The notes beneath the pieces were generated by a model. It did no database searches, was not told the origin of the DNA, and saw nothing but the letters and a program-made list of their open reading frames with translations. Shown here one piece after another: positions 41,453-50,109 of a DNA stretch of 63,568 bases. Within the stretch, counting starts at the first letter, position 1, and every line of letters starts with the position of its first letter. The position numbers and the translations under genes are program-made. The DNA comes from Lachnospiraceae bacterium (GTDB lineage: Bacteria > Bacillota > Clostridia > Lachnospirales > Lachnospiraceae): contig JAEDCQ010000010.1 in NCBI GenBank assembly GCA_016294075.1, positions 1 through 63,568 of the forward strand, in the 5' to 3' direction.

Positions 41453-43662
41453 TGAAACGGCCGCTGGCTTTCTTTTCGGTGGTATTCATCATTCTGTTAT
41501 TCTTTTCTTATCGTGTAAATGAATCTGTGATTACCTGCAGCCCAATAAACAGTACGCCGGAAGGAAAAAAAGAACTGTACGGCTTTCTGCAGGATGATAC
41601 GGTTACACTATGCGGTACGATTGCGGACTATTCTTATAAGAGTAATTATAATCAGATTACCACTGAATTAAGATTAAAACAGGTAGCTTTTCTTTTACCT
41701 TCCGAAAAAAAATTGAGCAGCAGAAACCGGATAATAGTATATATAAATAAGGAAGAAACTGTTTCAATCGGGAATACTGTTTATCTGTCCGGCAGACTTT
41801 CTTTTTTTGAGAAAGCAACGAATCCGGGAGAGTTTGATGAAGAAAGCTATTATAAAAACAAAGATATTATATGTTCTGTCAGAAAAGCATACATTTATCA
41901 TAAGACAGAGGATGAAGCTGTCTTACGGCAGTATTTGAAAAATTTTGCAGGAAGGCAGGAAGAGCTTCTTGAAAAATGTCTTACTCAAATCAATGCTGAA
42001 ATTCTAAAAGCCATGTTGTTTGGTGATAAACAGGGATTAAACCGGGAAATAAAAACTCTCTATCAGAAAAACGGCATTGCTCATCTGCTGGCGATATCGG
42101 GACTTCATATCTCTCTTCTTGGAATGGCGGTTTTCCGATGTCTTATCAGGTTTCCTGTTCCGGTGAAAGTCTCATTGGGATTAAGTGGAATATTACTGAT
42201 TCTATATGGCTTTATGGTCGGATTTCCTGTTTCGGCATTTCGTGCAATCTGCATGTTTTCTTTATTCCTTATCAGCAAGATTACAAAGCGTACCTATGAT
42301 ATGCTGACTGCCTTATCGTGCAGTGCAATTCTTCAGTTAATTTCTCATCCGTGCAGTCTGTTTGACTGCAGCTTTCAATTATCCTATGCGGCTATTTTAG
42401 GAATTGCTGTTTTAATGCCCGCACTACAATCCATTACTGAAACAATCCGAAATAAAAAACTTAGGAAGGTAATACAGCTCTTTATTCCATCTTTATCGGT
42501 TTCTCTTATCACATTACCGATTCTGATTTTTCATTATCATGAATTCTCGTTTTACTCCGTGTTATTAAATGTAATTGCAGTTCCGTTTATGGGAATCCTT
42601 CTTCCGGCAGCAATTATTATGCTTATGGCAGCTAATCTCTGTCTTCCGTTAGCAAGGCTGCTTTCTCTTCCGGTCACAATGATTCTTTGGGTTTATGAAA
42701 GCGGCTGCAGATTGTTGGATTTTCTTCCGGCAGGTCAAAGGAATATTCCACATCCGTCCTTTCTAAAGATTTTCTTGTATTATGCGATTCTTTTTTGTGT
42801 GACCGTATTGGTCAAGAAGAAAAGGCAAGCGTATCATTTTGTTATTCCGATAGCGGCTGTTTTCTGTCTGCTGTTTCCTATGAAGCCACATTTTTCGGTG
42901 TGGATGCTGGATGTAGGACAAGGTGACTGCAATGTCGTTTTTTCAAAAGAGGGAAAGACATTTGTTATTGACTGCGGAAGCACATCAAAAAACAAAGTAG
43001 GGGAAAAAATATTGATTCCATTCTTGAAATATCATGGTGTCAACAGGATAGACGGGGTATTTGTCAGCCATCCGGATGAGGACCATATGAATGGAGTTAT
43101 AGAATTATTGGAGTGCGGTGATAAAGAAAACATAGAGGTAGCGCGTGTTTTCCTATATGAGAAATCTATGAAAACGCAGCCTGAGGAATGGGAGGAACTG
43201 CGGATTGCGGCTATACAGAATGATATTCCTTTAGTGGGAATTAAACAGGGAGACTGTATTAGGACGAATTCATTGGGGATTGCATGCCTGTATCCGTTAA
43301 AAGAGCAGAGAGGACTTACAGGTAATGATGCGTCGATTGTTTTAAGCCTTACGATGGAAAGACCCGGCGGGGAGGTTTTCCGCGCACTGTTTACAGGGGA
43401 TTTGGAAACAGAAGGTGAAAAAATCATTTTGGAGGAGTATCCGTTTATTGCGGATTATGACTTGTTAAAGGTTGGGCATCACGGTTCATCCTCTTCCGGA
43501 AGTAAAGAATTCCTAGAGCGGATTTCCCCGCATTTTGCGGTAATATCCTGTGGAGAAAATAACCGGTATGGTCATCCTCACAAGGAAACGCTGGAAAGAC
43601 TTTCGGAAGAGAATATTACATACTTTATTACATATAAGAAAGGGGCACTCTGTTTTTGGTAG
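41452..43662 (+). CDS. comEC: ComEC/Rec2 DNA internalisation channel
   Basis: The 736-residue protein has an N-terminal DUF4131/OB region (VTLCGTIADYSYKSN) and a multi-helix Competence domain beginning NGIAHLLAISGLHISLLGMA. A C-terminal metallo-beta-lactamase domain follows (WMLDVGQGDCNVVFSKEGKT; VFVSHPDEDHMNG; KVGHHGSSSSGSKEF). It forms the pore through which single-stranded DNA enters. The full ComEC layout is kept, so it should be functional. AAGGA at 41441-41445 fits ATG 41452, with ATG 41449 an alternative. It converges on an SDR gene 11 bp away. Confidence 0.92.
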   Translation: MKRPLAFFSVVFIILLFFSYRVNESVITCSPINSTPEGKKELYGFLQDDTVTLCGTIADYSYKSNYNQITTELRLKQVAFLLPSEKKLSSRNRIIVYINKEETVSIGNTVYLSGRLSFFEKATNPGEFDEESYYKNKDIICSVRKAYIYHKTEDEAVLRQYLKNFAGRQEELLEKCLTQINAEILKAMLFGDKQGLNREIKTLYQKNGIAHLLAISGLHISLLGMAVFRCLIRFPVPVKVSLGLSGILLILYGFMVGFPVSAFRAICMFSLFLISKITKRTYDMLTALSCSAILQLISHPCSLFDCSFQLSYAAILGIAVLMPALQSITETIRNKKLRKVIQLFIPSLSVSLITLPILIFHYHEFSFYSVLLNVIAVPFMGILLPAAIIMLMAANLCLPLARLLSLPVTMILWVYESGCRLLDFLPAGQRNIPHPSFLKIFLYYAILFCVTVLVKKKRQAYHFVIPIAAVFCLLFPMKPHFSVWMLDVGQGDCNVVFSKEGKTFVIDCGSTSKNKVGEKILIPFLKYHGVNRIDGVFVSHPDEDHMNGVIELLECGDKENIEVARVFLYEKSMKTQPEEWEELRIAAIQNDIPLVGIKQGDCIRTNSLGIACLYPLKEQRGLTGNDASIVLSLTMERPGGEVFRALFTGDLETEGEKIILEEYPFIADYDLLKVGHHGSSSSGSKEFLERISPHFAVISCGENNRYGHPHKETLERLSEENITYFITYKKGALCFW

Positions 43663-43673
43663 TACAGGTCGGA

Positions 43674-44408
43674 TTATAAGTACCCGCCGTCTAGTGTAAT
43701 AATTTGTCCCGTCAAATAGGCGGGAGCATCCAGAAGAAAAAGTACGGTTTTGGCAACTTCTTCTGCGGTGCCCATGCGGTCTGCGGGAATATCTTCTATA
43801 ATCATGTCGCGTTCTTCTTTTGTAAAGCAGCGGTTCATATCTGTGTCAATCACACCGCAGGCAATGGCATTGACCTGGATGCTGCTGGGGGCCAATTCCT
43901 TTGCAAGAGCCTTTGTGAAGCTGTTAACTCCGCCCTTCGATGCGGAGTAGGCTACCTCCATGGAAGCACCGGAGTTTCCCCATATAGAAGAGATATTGAT
44001 AATTTTCCCTTTGTGTCTTTTTACCATATAAGGAATTGCAAGGCGGCTGGTATAAAAGACGGAATTCAAATTTGTATTTATAACAGAATGCCATTCCTCT
44101 AAAGACATATCGGATAAGAGCCCGATATGGGATATTCCTGCGTTATTAATAACAGCGTCTATCTGCGTTACATCTTTAAAAACATCAGACACAAAATCAG
44201 GATTACCGATATCACCAATAAAAGGTATACAGGTTACGGGATAATCTTTTTCCAATTCATTTATTAAAGAAAGCAATTCAGCTTCCGATTTCTGGCAGAC
44301 GAGCAGCATTTTATCAAAAAAGGGGGCACAGGCTTTGGTAATGGCACGGCCGATACCGCGTGAAGCACCTGTAATCAATATTATTCTTTCAAATGAAGAT
44401 GTATTCAT
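43674..44408 (-). CDS. short-chain dehydrogenase/reductase (FabG-like)
   Basis: The 244-residue Rossmann protein has TGASRGIGRAI for NAD(P) binding, NNAGIS, the catalytic Ser in NISSIWGN and YSASKGG with the Tyr-x-x-x-Lys pair, ending LDGGYL. It resembles 3-oxoacyl-ACP reductases but stands alone without fatty acid genes, so the substrate is uncertain. Transcribed opposite to comEC, and divergent from the NlpC/P60 gene. Confidence 0.9.
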   Translation of the reverse strand: MNTSSFERIILITGASRGIGRAITKACAPFFDKMLLVCQKSEAELLSLINELEKDYPVTCIPFIGDIGNPDFVSDVFKDVTQIDAVINNAGISHIGLLSDMSLEEWHSVINTNLNSVFYTSRLAIPYMVKRHKGKIINISSIWGNSGASMEVAYSASKGGVNSFTKALAKELAPSSIQVNAIACGVIDTDMNRCFTKEERDMIIEDIPADRMGTAEEVAKTVLFLLDAPAYLTGQIITLDGGYL

Positions 44409-44485
44409 AATGAAAACTCCTTTCCGATGAGATGATTATACTATATTTTATACTGAATTTCCATTATTAACCATCGCTGCATTTG

Positions 44486-44514
44486 TTGACATTATTACCA
44501 TATTGTGTTATGTT
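44486..44514 (+). promoter_or_regulatory. promoter of the NlpC/P60 gene
   Basis: TTGACA (44486-44491), 17 bp, TATGTT (44509-44514). Confidence 0.7.
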
Positions 44515-44540
44515 TGTAACAGTTGTAATAAATTTGTAAC
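44515..44540 (+). promoter_or_regulatory. WalR/MtrA-like repeat: three TGTAAY hexamers
   Basis: TGTAAC (44515-44520), TGTAAT (44524-44529) and TGTAAC (44535-44540). The last two are separated by 5 bp and match the WalR consensus TGTWAH-N5-TGTWAH exactly. They lie just downstream of the -10, where a regulator would repress. Confidence 0.55.
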
Positions 44541-44558
44541 AAATTAATGAGGTAATTT

Positions 44559-45815
44559 ATGGCAAGGTTTGCAGGCAAAACTGCGATTTGCGCCATGGCA
44601 GCCGCAATGCTTGTATCCGGTAGTAAAATAACGGTCGGTGCGACCGGACTTACATCTATGCTGCCGGCAGCAGGTTTAGGACTTGAACTTTCGGAAGGAC
44701 AGTCCGTTAAAACGGTAAAAGAGGGCGTAATCAGTAAGGCAAAACAGAATAATGCATCGGTTTCCGGAACCGTTTCGGAAAATGGTTTATCAGTATTGGA
44801 AAATAAATCGATTACGGTAGATAAGGAAATAGTTGAACCGGTTGATACGCAGGCATTATTGGAGGAGGCAAAGTCCAAGGAAACCAAAGCGGAAGAAGAG
44901 AAATTTAAATCGCTTGTTATTGCACAGGTAAACGATTATGTGAATGTCCGTGATATTCCGAGTGAGGAAGGTGAAATCGTCGGAAAGCTGTATGATGAAT
45001 CCGTCGGACATTTTGAAGAAGAAGTAGACGGCTGGTACAGGATTGTATCCGGAAGCTGTATCGGATATGTAAAAGGTGAGTATTGTGTAACCGGTGAGGA
45101 TGCAGTCGAACTGGCAAAGGAAGTTGGTATCCGTCTTGCAACGGTTACTACCACTACCCTAAAGGTACGTGAAGAGCCGAGCACGGAGGCAACCGTACTC
45201 GGACTTGTTCCGATAGAGGATGAACTTATTGTATCGGAAGAACTTGACGGATGGGTTAAAGTAGATATCGAAGAAGGTTTTGGTTATGTTTCTACCGACT
45301 ATGTTTCTCTTTCTACCGAATTTATAGAAGCGGAATCTAAGGAAGAGGAAGAGGCAAGACTGGAAAAAGAAAGACGTGAACGTGAGGCAGCCAGAGAAGC
45401 AGCTGCAAGAGCACGGACCGAAAGCAGCAGCTCGGGTAACAAACAGGCAGTACCTGCTGTCAGCGGGGACGGAACCGGTTCATCAGTGGCTCAATACGCT
45501 CTTCAGTTTGTCGGTAACCCGTATGTATATGGAGGAACCTCTCTTACAAACGGAGCTGACTGTTCAGGATTTGTAATGAGTGTATATGCAAACTTTGGTA
45601 TATCACTTCCCCATTCATCAGCGGGAGACCGTAATGTTGGATATGATGTAGGCGGATTGGATAATGCAATCCCGGGCGATATCGTATGTTACTCAGGACA
45701 TGTGGCAATCTATATTGGAAATGGTCAGATTGTTCATGCAAGTACAGCCAGAACGGGTATTATCGTATCCAGTGCCACATACAGACAGCCTCTGTGCGTA
45801 CGTCGTATTTTCTAA
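44559..45815 (+). CDS. SH3 / NlpC-P60 cell wall endopeptidase
   Basis: The 418-residue secreted protein has a signal peptide (residues 1-28, AICAMAAAMLVSGSKITVGA). Two bacterial SH3 domains follow (NDYVNVRDIPSEEGEIVGKL; TTTLKVREEPSTEATVLGLV). An Ala/Arg/Glu-rich linker leads to the NlpC/P60 domain with catalytic Cys in NGADCSGFVMSVY (about 335) and His in SGHVAIYIGNG (about 381). It cleaves peptide stems of peptidoglycan, usually D-Glu-meso-Dap bonds. Such hydrolases are typical WalR or MtrA targets, and a TGTAAY repeat lies at its promoter. Confidence 0.93.
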   Translation: MARFAGKTAICAMAAAMLVSGSKITVGATGLTSMLPAAGLGLELSEGQSVKTVKEGVISKAKQNNASVSGTVSENGLSVLENKSITVDKEIVEPVDTQALLEEAKSKETKAEEEKFKSLVIAQVNDYVNVRDIPSEEGEIVGKLYDESVGHFEEEVDGWYRIVSGSCIGYVKGEYCVTGEDAVELAKEVGIRLATVTTTTLKVREEPSTEATVLGLVPIEDELIVSEELDGWVKVDIEEGFGYVSTDYVSLSTEFIEAESKEEEEARLEKERREREAAREAAARARTESSSSGNKQAVPAVSGDGTGSSVAQYALQFVGNPYVYGGTSLTNGADCSGFVMSVYANFGISLPHSSAGDRNVGYDVGGLDNAIPGDIVCYSGHVAIYIGNGQIVHASTARTGIIVSSATYRQPLCVRRIF

Positions 45816-45835
45816 AACAAATGAATTTGCTTTCT

Positions 45836-45870
45836 AAAGACCTCTGTGAAATCTGTCAGGGGTCTTTTAT
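45836..45870 (+). terminator. terminator after the NlpC/P60 gene
   Basis: AAAGACC (45836-45842) pairs with GGTCTTT (45861-45867), followed by a T-rich tail. Confidence 0.7.
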
Positions 45871-46086
45871 TTTGCCCTAATAAATGACTTTTTGATAACA
45901 TTTTGATAGACCGAATGAGTCAGTGTTCTGCTTGACCGATTTGGTCTGTTTTAAAACAGACTGGGAATTATTTACAGTTGTCTGAAACTATTTTTTTCAA
46001 TATTCTTTTCAAAAAAAGTATAAAATTGTGCAAGTTTTACAAAAAATGTCGATTTAAGGAAAAATATGAAAAAAGAAAGAAAAAAG

Positions 46087-46157
46087 ATATCCACATCAAA
46101 AATGCCATAAACATGCCAAATTGCTAGTTATGCACGAAGTTATACACATTATACACA
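46087..46157 (+). promoter_or_regulatory. cluster of four DnaA-box sequences
   Basis: ATATCCACA (46087-46095, one mismatch), TTATGCACG (46128-46136, one mismatch), and two directly abutting perfect TTATACACA boxes (46140-46148 and 46149-46157), all in the same orientation. The 592-bp gap 45816-46407 has no gene; downstream of the boxes it is very AT-rich. Confidence 0.55.
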
Positions 46158-46305
46158 GGATGAAAGTTGAAAAAGCAGGAAGTTTTTTGGGGGAATTTTG
46201 AACAAATGTTTTGTGAAGATGTTATAAAAATAAAAAAAACAAGAATAAAGATGAAAAAAGTCGAAGAATGAAAAAGTTAAAAAAATATAAAAATTTTCAG
46301 AAAAA

Positions 46306-46346
46306 TTGACATTATATAGACAAATGGTTAGAAAATGTGCTAAAAT
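46306..46346 (+). promoter_or_regulatory. candidate hpf promoter
   Basis: TAGACA (46317-46322), 18 bp, TAAAAT (46341-46346); a better -35 hexamer TTGACA at 46306-46311 lacks a good -10 at 17 bp. Confidence 0.4.
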
Positions 46347-46407
46347 CTATTTACATTAACAGAGAATCATAGTTAATGGAGTCTAGAAACAGAAGGGATG
46401 ATTATTT

Positions 46408-46935
46408 ATGAAATTTATAATCACGGGAAGAAACATTGATGTAACACCGGGTCTTAAAAGTGCAGTTGAGGATAAGATTGGTAAGCTTGAAAAGTATTTC
46501 ACACCGGAGACAGAGGTACACGTTACGTTAAGTGTTGAGAAGGACAGGCAGAAAATTGAGGTTACGATTCCGGTGAAGGGTACGGTTATTCGTTCTGAAC
46601 AGGTCAGCAGCGATATGTATGTTTCTATTGATTTAGTAGAAGAGATTATAGAGCGTCAATTGAAGAAATATAAAAATAAACTGATTGAAAGACAGCAGGG
46701 AAGCAATTTCTTTAAACAGGAGTTTATTGATAAAGAATATACGGAAGATGATGAAGTCACGATTGTCCGCACCAAAAAGTTTGATATTAAACCGATGTAT
46801 GCGGAGGATGCCTGCATTCAGATGGAATTGACAGGACATAATTTCTTTGTTTTCTGTAATGCAGAAACCGATCAGGTAAATGTTGTGTATAAAAGAAAGG
46901 GAAACACATACGGGTTAATTGAACCGGAGGTATAA
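46408..46935 (+). CDS. hpf: long-form ribosome hibernation promoting factor
   Basis: The 175-residue protein has the N-terminal S30AE domain (MKFIITGRNIDVTPGLKSAV; ETEVHVTLSVEKDRQKIEV) and the C-terminal dimerisation domain (IVRTKKFDIKPMYAEDACIQ; MELTGHNFFVFCNAETDQVN; VVYKRKGNTYGLIEPE). This is the long HPF that forms 100S ribosome dimers in stationary phase. The C-terminal motif is typical and complete. A DnaA-box cluster lies about 250 bp upstream. Confidence 0.95.
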   Translation: MKFIITGRNIDVTPGLKSAVEDKIGKLEKYFTPETEVHVTLSVEKDRQKIEVTIPVKGTVIRSEQVSSDMYVSIDLVEEIIERQLKKYKNKLIERQQGSNFFKQEFIDKEYTEDDEVTIVRTKKFDIKPMYAEDACIQMELTGHNFFVFCNAETDQVNVVYKRKGNTYGLIEPEV

Positions 46936-46976
46936 GGTTTCCTTGTTGCAACCGAAATATTTTTTCTTTATAATGA

Positions 46977-47008
46977 AACGGAGGAATGGAAAAATTCCTC
47001 CGTTTTTT
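46977..47008 (+). terminator. terminator after hpf
   Basis: AACGGAGGAAT and ATTCCTCCGTT pair around GGAAAA, followed by six T residues. Confidence 0.9.
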
Positions 47009-47030
47009 ATGATAAATTGGGAGACGTGAA

Positions 47031-48914
47031 ATGGGTTATATTACTGTTTTTACGATTTTTATAATTGCTGCTTTGCTGGCGGTGAAATGGAATGAGGATT
47101 TTTATGACACATTCCCAATGGTAGTGTCAGGATTCATTCTGTTTATGTATATATTTGCATTTGCAAAAGGATTGGCATATGTGGATTATGCGATGTTCGG
47201 TCTTTTGATCGGCATATTGACAGCGGTTCTTTTGCTAAAAGGAGAAGCGGGGAAAAAACGTTTCAAACAGGCCTGTGGGCTTTTGATTTCATGGAAAAGT
47301 ATTCTGCTGCTTGTAATATTGTTATGCATTACTTTTCTTGTAAAGGACAGAGTGGCAGTCTGGTGGGATGATATAAATTATTGGGCAGTAGATGCAAAGG
47401 CACTTTATTATAACGGCGGATTTGCCGGAAAATACGGTAATGTTGCGCCCGAATTCGGAGACTATCCTCCTGCGCTGCAAGTGTTTAAATGGTTTTTTCT
47501 TCATTTTTCCCCAAACGTCTTTGTGGAAGGCCTGATGTTTGCAGCGTATTACTGCCTGAATCTGATTTATATGCTTCCGCTTCTTAACAGACTGGATAGA
47601 AAGAAACCGGGATTTATTGCGGTCGGACTGGCAGGTATTTTTCTTCTTCCGTTTATTGCGGATAATGTTGCATCGATGGGAACCTGCGCTGATGTTACAA
47701 TGGGAATTATTTACGGTGCATTTTTATGGGCTATTTTTGATGATAAAGAACATTCAGATATGTTTTACTACAGCCGTGCAGCTTTATATCTCTGTGTTCT
47801 GGTGCTGACAAAGTCAGTCGGCATTGAATGGGCATTTTTCGGCATGGTTTTCTTTATTCTTTTTAAATATAAAAGAGAAAAGGAGCAGGGTAAAAGTGTA
47901 AAAAAGATACACAGGTATGTTTTTTTACTTTCCGCTGTGTTTCTGGTCACGGAAGGAAGCTGGCTGTTATTCTGTCTTAAAAACAGACGTGTCGCAAAGC
48001 TTACGGGGGCAGGCGTCAGGATTGCGGTAAGCAGGGATTTTTCTTTCCTAAAGAATGCCGCGGAAAAAATGAAAATTTTTATGGAAGGTTTTTTCTGCTA
48101 TCCGATGCACAGTGATAAAACATGGGGGATTGATATTTCCTCAGGAGTGATGCTTGCTTTATTTATTTTATTGGCTTTTTTGCTTTACTATCTGCGTTTT
48201 TTGCAAAAGTGGGAGCTGAAACGCTGCCTTTTGTTTATTGCAATTACATCATTAATGGCTTATGGCATTATTTTCCTCGGGCATATCACAATTTTTGCAG
48301 GAGAACTGCAATATGCGGAGCCTTCCGTTATGGCAAAATCAATTGCACGCTATGGGGCGCCTTTTACGATAGGTTTATTATATTTGTTTATGGGAATCCT
48401 AACACGGCAGAAGGGAATGTATGGTTATGTAATCTGTTTTACGGCAATTCTTCTTACAACCTCTTTCCCGGCAGCTTTTCAGGGCCTGTACAGATATCGC
48501 GCGACGCTAAAAGAGGATATTGCCCTCAGGGAAGAAATGATTGAGGAAAATGCGAAAATCTTTCTGCAAAAGATTGCTTTAAAAAAAGCAGAGACAGAGG
48601 ATAATGAAATTTTTACGAAGCGAACATTGTATCTTAGGGATGATGAGACAATTCACTGGGTAAAGGATACCTATATCAGTTATGAAGCATCGCCTGTTCC
48701 TGTTGTGTATGGCGGCATTTCTTCTTCCATGAATAAAGAAACGTTAAACAAAACAATACAGGATTCCCATGCCGCGTATCTGTATGCGGACAAGGTTAAA
48801 GGAGATACTGCGCATCTGTTTGCAGATATGCTTAAGGACGGGGCCTTTGAATATGAGACCATTTATGAAATTGAGGAAAGAGACGGCGTACTCATATTAA
48901 ATAAAATGGATTAA
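47031..48914 (+). CDS. polytopic membrane protein, GT-C glycosyltransferase-like
   Basis: The 627-residue protein has 11-13 predicted helices. Between the third and fourth is a loop with VAVWWDDINYWAVDAKALYY, then FGDYPPALQVFKWFFLHF; acidic residues in the first extracytoplasmic loop followed by a Y/P-P motif recall GT-C enzymes (PMT/ArnT class). The soluble C-terminal part (about 500-627) has no recognised domain. The next gene is a GT2-GtrA fusion, with a gap of about 50 bp, so both may act on an undecaprenyl-linked sugar. The family was not named with certainty. Confidence 0.65.
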   Translation: MGYITVFTIFIIAALLAVKWNEDFYDTFPMVVSGFILFMYIFAFAKGLAYVDYAMFGLLIGILTAVLLLKGEAGKKRFKQACGLLISWKSILLLVILLCITFLVKDRVAVWWDDINYWAVDAKALYYNGGFAGKYGNVAPEFGDYPPALQVFKWFFLHFSPNVFVEGLMFAAYYCLNLIYMLPLLNRLDRKKPGFIAVGLAGIFLLPFIADNVASMGTCADVTMGIIYGAFLWAIFDDKEHSDMFYYSRAALYLCVLVLTKSVGIEWAFFGMVFFILFKYKREKEQGKSVKKIHRYVFLLSAVFLVTEGSWLLFCLKNRRVAKLTGAGVRIAVSRDFSFLKNAAEKMKIFMEGFFCYPMHSDKTWGIDISSGVMLALFILLAFLLYYLRFLQKWELKRCLLFIAITSLMAYGIIFLGHITIFAGELQYAEPSVMAKSIARYGAPFTIGLLYLFMGILTRQKGMYGYVICFTAILLTTSFPAAFQGLYRYRATLKEDIALREEMIEENAKIFLQKIALKKAETEDNEIFTKRTLYLRDDETIHWVKDTYISYEASPVPVVYGGISSSMNKETLNKTIQDSHAAYLYADKVKGDTAHLFADMLKDGAFEYETIYEIEERDGVLILNKMD

Positions 48915-48967
48915 GACAAAATGCGGCGGATTTGAAAAAGCGCAGGATAGAACGGAGCGGTAAGAAA

Positions 48968-50038
48968 ATGGACAGGAAACAGATAAATAAAAGGATACCA
49001 ATCGTTATTCCCTCCTATGAGCCGGATGAAAAACTATGTATCCTGTTAGACGGTTTAAAAAAGAACGGCTTTACCGAGGTTGTTATTGTAGATGACGGAA
49101 GTGAAGGAGAAGAATACCGACAAATATTTGAAAAAGCATACGGAGAGTTTGGCTATACGGTGCTGCATCATGCGGTCAATCTTGGTAAGGGAAGAGCCTT
49201 AAAGACGGCTTTTAATTACTGTATTTTAACATACCCTGATGCAATAGGCTGTGTGACAATAGATTCTGACGGACAGCATACGGTAAAGGATATGGAAGCC
49301 TGCATGGAAGCTTTATCTAATAGCCCGGATGCCTTGGTACTCGGTGTACGGGATTTTAACAAAGAAGGAATTCCCGCAAGATCGGTGTTTGGAAATAAGT
49401 GTACCAGTAAAGTGATGAAGTTTCTTGCAGGGGTGTCTGTGTCCGATACACAGACTGGACTGCGGGCAATTCCGCTTTCTTTTATGAAAAAACTCCTAAA
49501 TGAAAAAGGGGAACGCTTTGAGTTTGAAACAAACATGCTGCTGGATACAAAAAATGAGCATATTCAGATTGTGGAGGTGCCGATAGAAACCATCTATATA
49601 GAGGAGAATAAAACGAGTCATTTTCATCCACTCAGGGACTCTGTGCGGATATATACAGTATTTCTTAGATTTATTTTCTCGTCCTTTTCTTCGAGCATTG
49701 TGGACATTCTGTTGTTTTCTGTTTTCTGCCGTATGTTTAAGGGACAGGAATTCGGGCCGGCAGGTTATGTCTTTGCCGCAACGGTGGCTGCAAGAATTCT
49801 TTCGGCAGCCTATAATTTTCTGATTAATTATAAAATTGTATTTCATAGCGTGGGAAATGCAGGAAAGGCCATGACGAGGTATTTTCTGCTTGCTGTATGT
49901 ATTATGCTGGCAAGCGGTTTTATCGTAGAACATATTCAGGCATATCTGGGAATCGCAGAGGTGCTTGTTAAAATACCGGTGGATATTCTTTTATTTTTCA
50001 TAAGCTTTCTGGTGCAGAGGGAATTTGTTTATAAATAA
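48968..50038 (+). CDS. GT2 glycosyltransferase fused to GtrA-like membrane domain
   Basis: The 356-residue protein has a GT2 domain (IPIVIPSYEPDEKLCILLDG; VVIVDDGSEGEEY; VTIDSDGQHTVKDMEA with the DxD-type metal site; SDTQTGLRAIP), similar to dolichol-phosphate mannose/polyprenyl-phosphate sugar synthases. From about residue 230 four helices follow in the GtrA pattern (SSSIVDILLFSVFCRMF; AARILSAAYNFLINYKIVF). It probably makes a polyprenyl-phosphate sugar and flips it, feeding the upstream GT-C-like protein. GGAGCGG at 48954-48960 fits ATG 48968; TTG 48932 is less likely. Confidence 0.88.
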   Translation: MDRKQINKRIPIVIPSYEPDEKLCILLDGLKKNGFTEVVIVDDGSEGEEYRQIFEKAYGEFGYTVLHHAVNLGKGRALKTAFNYCILTYPDAIGCVTIDSDGQHTVKDMEACMEALSNSPDALVLGVRDFNKEGIPARSVFGNKCTSKVMKFLAGVSVSDTQTGLRAIPLSFMKKLLNEKGERFEFETNMLLDTKNEHIQIVEVPIETIYIEENKTSHFHPLRDSVRIYTVFLRFIFSSFSSSIVDILLFSVFCRMFKGQEFGPAGYVFAATVAARILSAAYNFLINYKIVFHSVGNAGKAMTRYFLLAVCIMLASGFIVEHIQAYLGIAEVLVKIPVDILLFFISFLVQREFVYK

Positions 50039-50109
50039 TTCAATGAAGCCATACATGGATTCCTAAGCCGGATGCATATATATATTAAAAAGCTGACGGA
50101 ATATTATGT

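Noticed and set aside
44409..44558. c-di-AMP (ydaO) riboswitch before the NlpC/P60 gene
   Set aside because: Such riboswitches often precede wall hydrolases, but the leader is too short and lacks the conserved segments.
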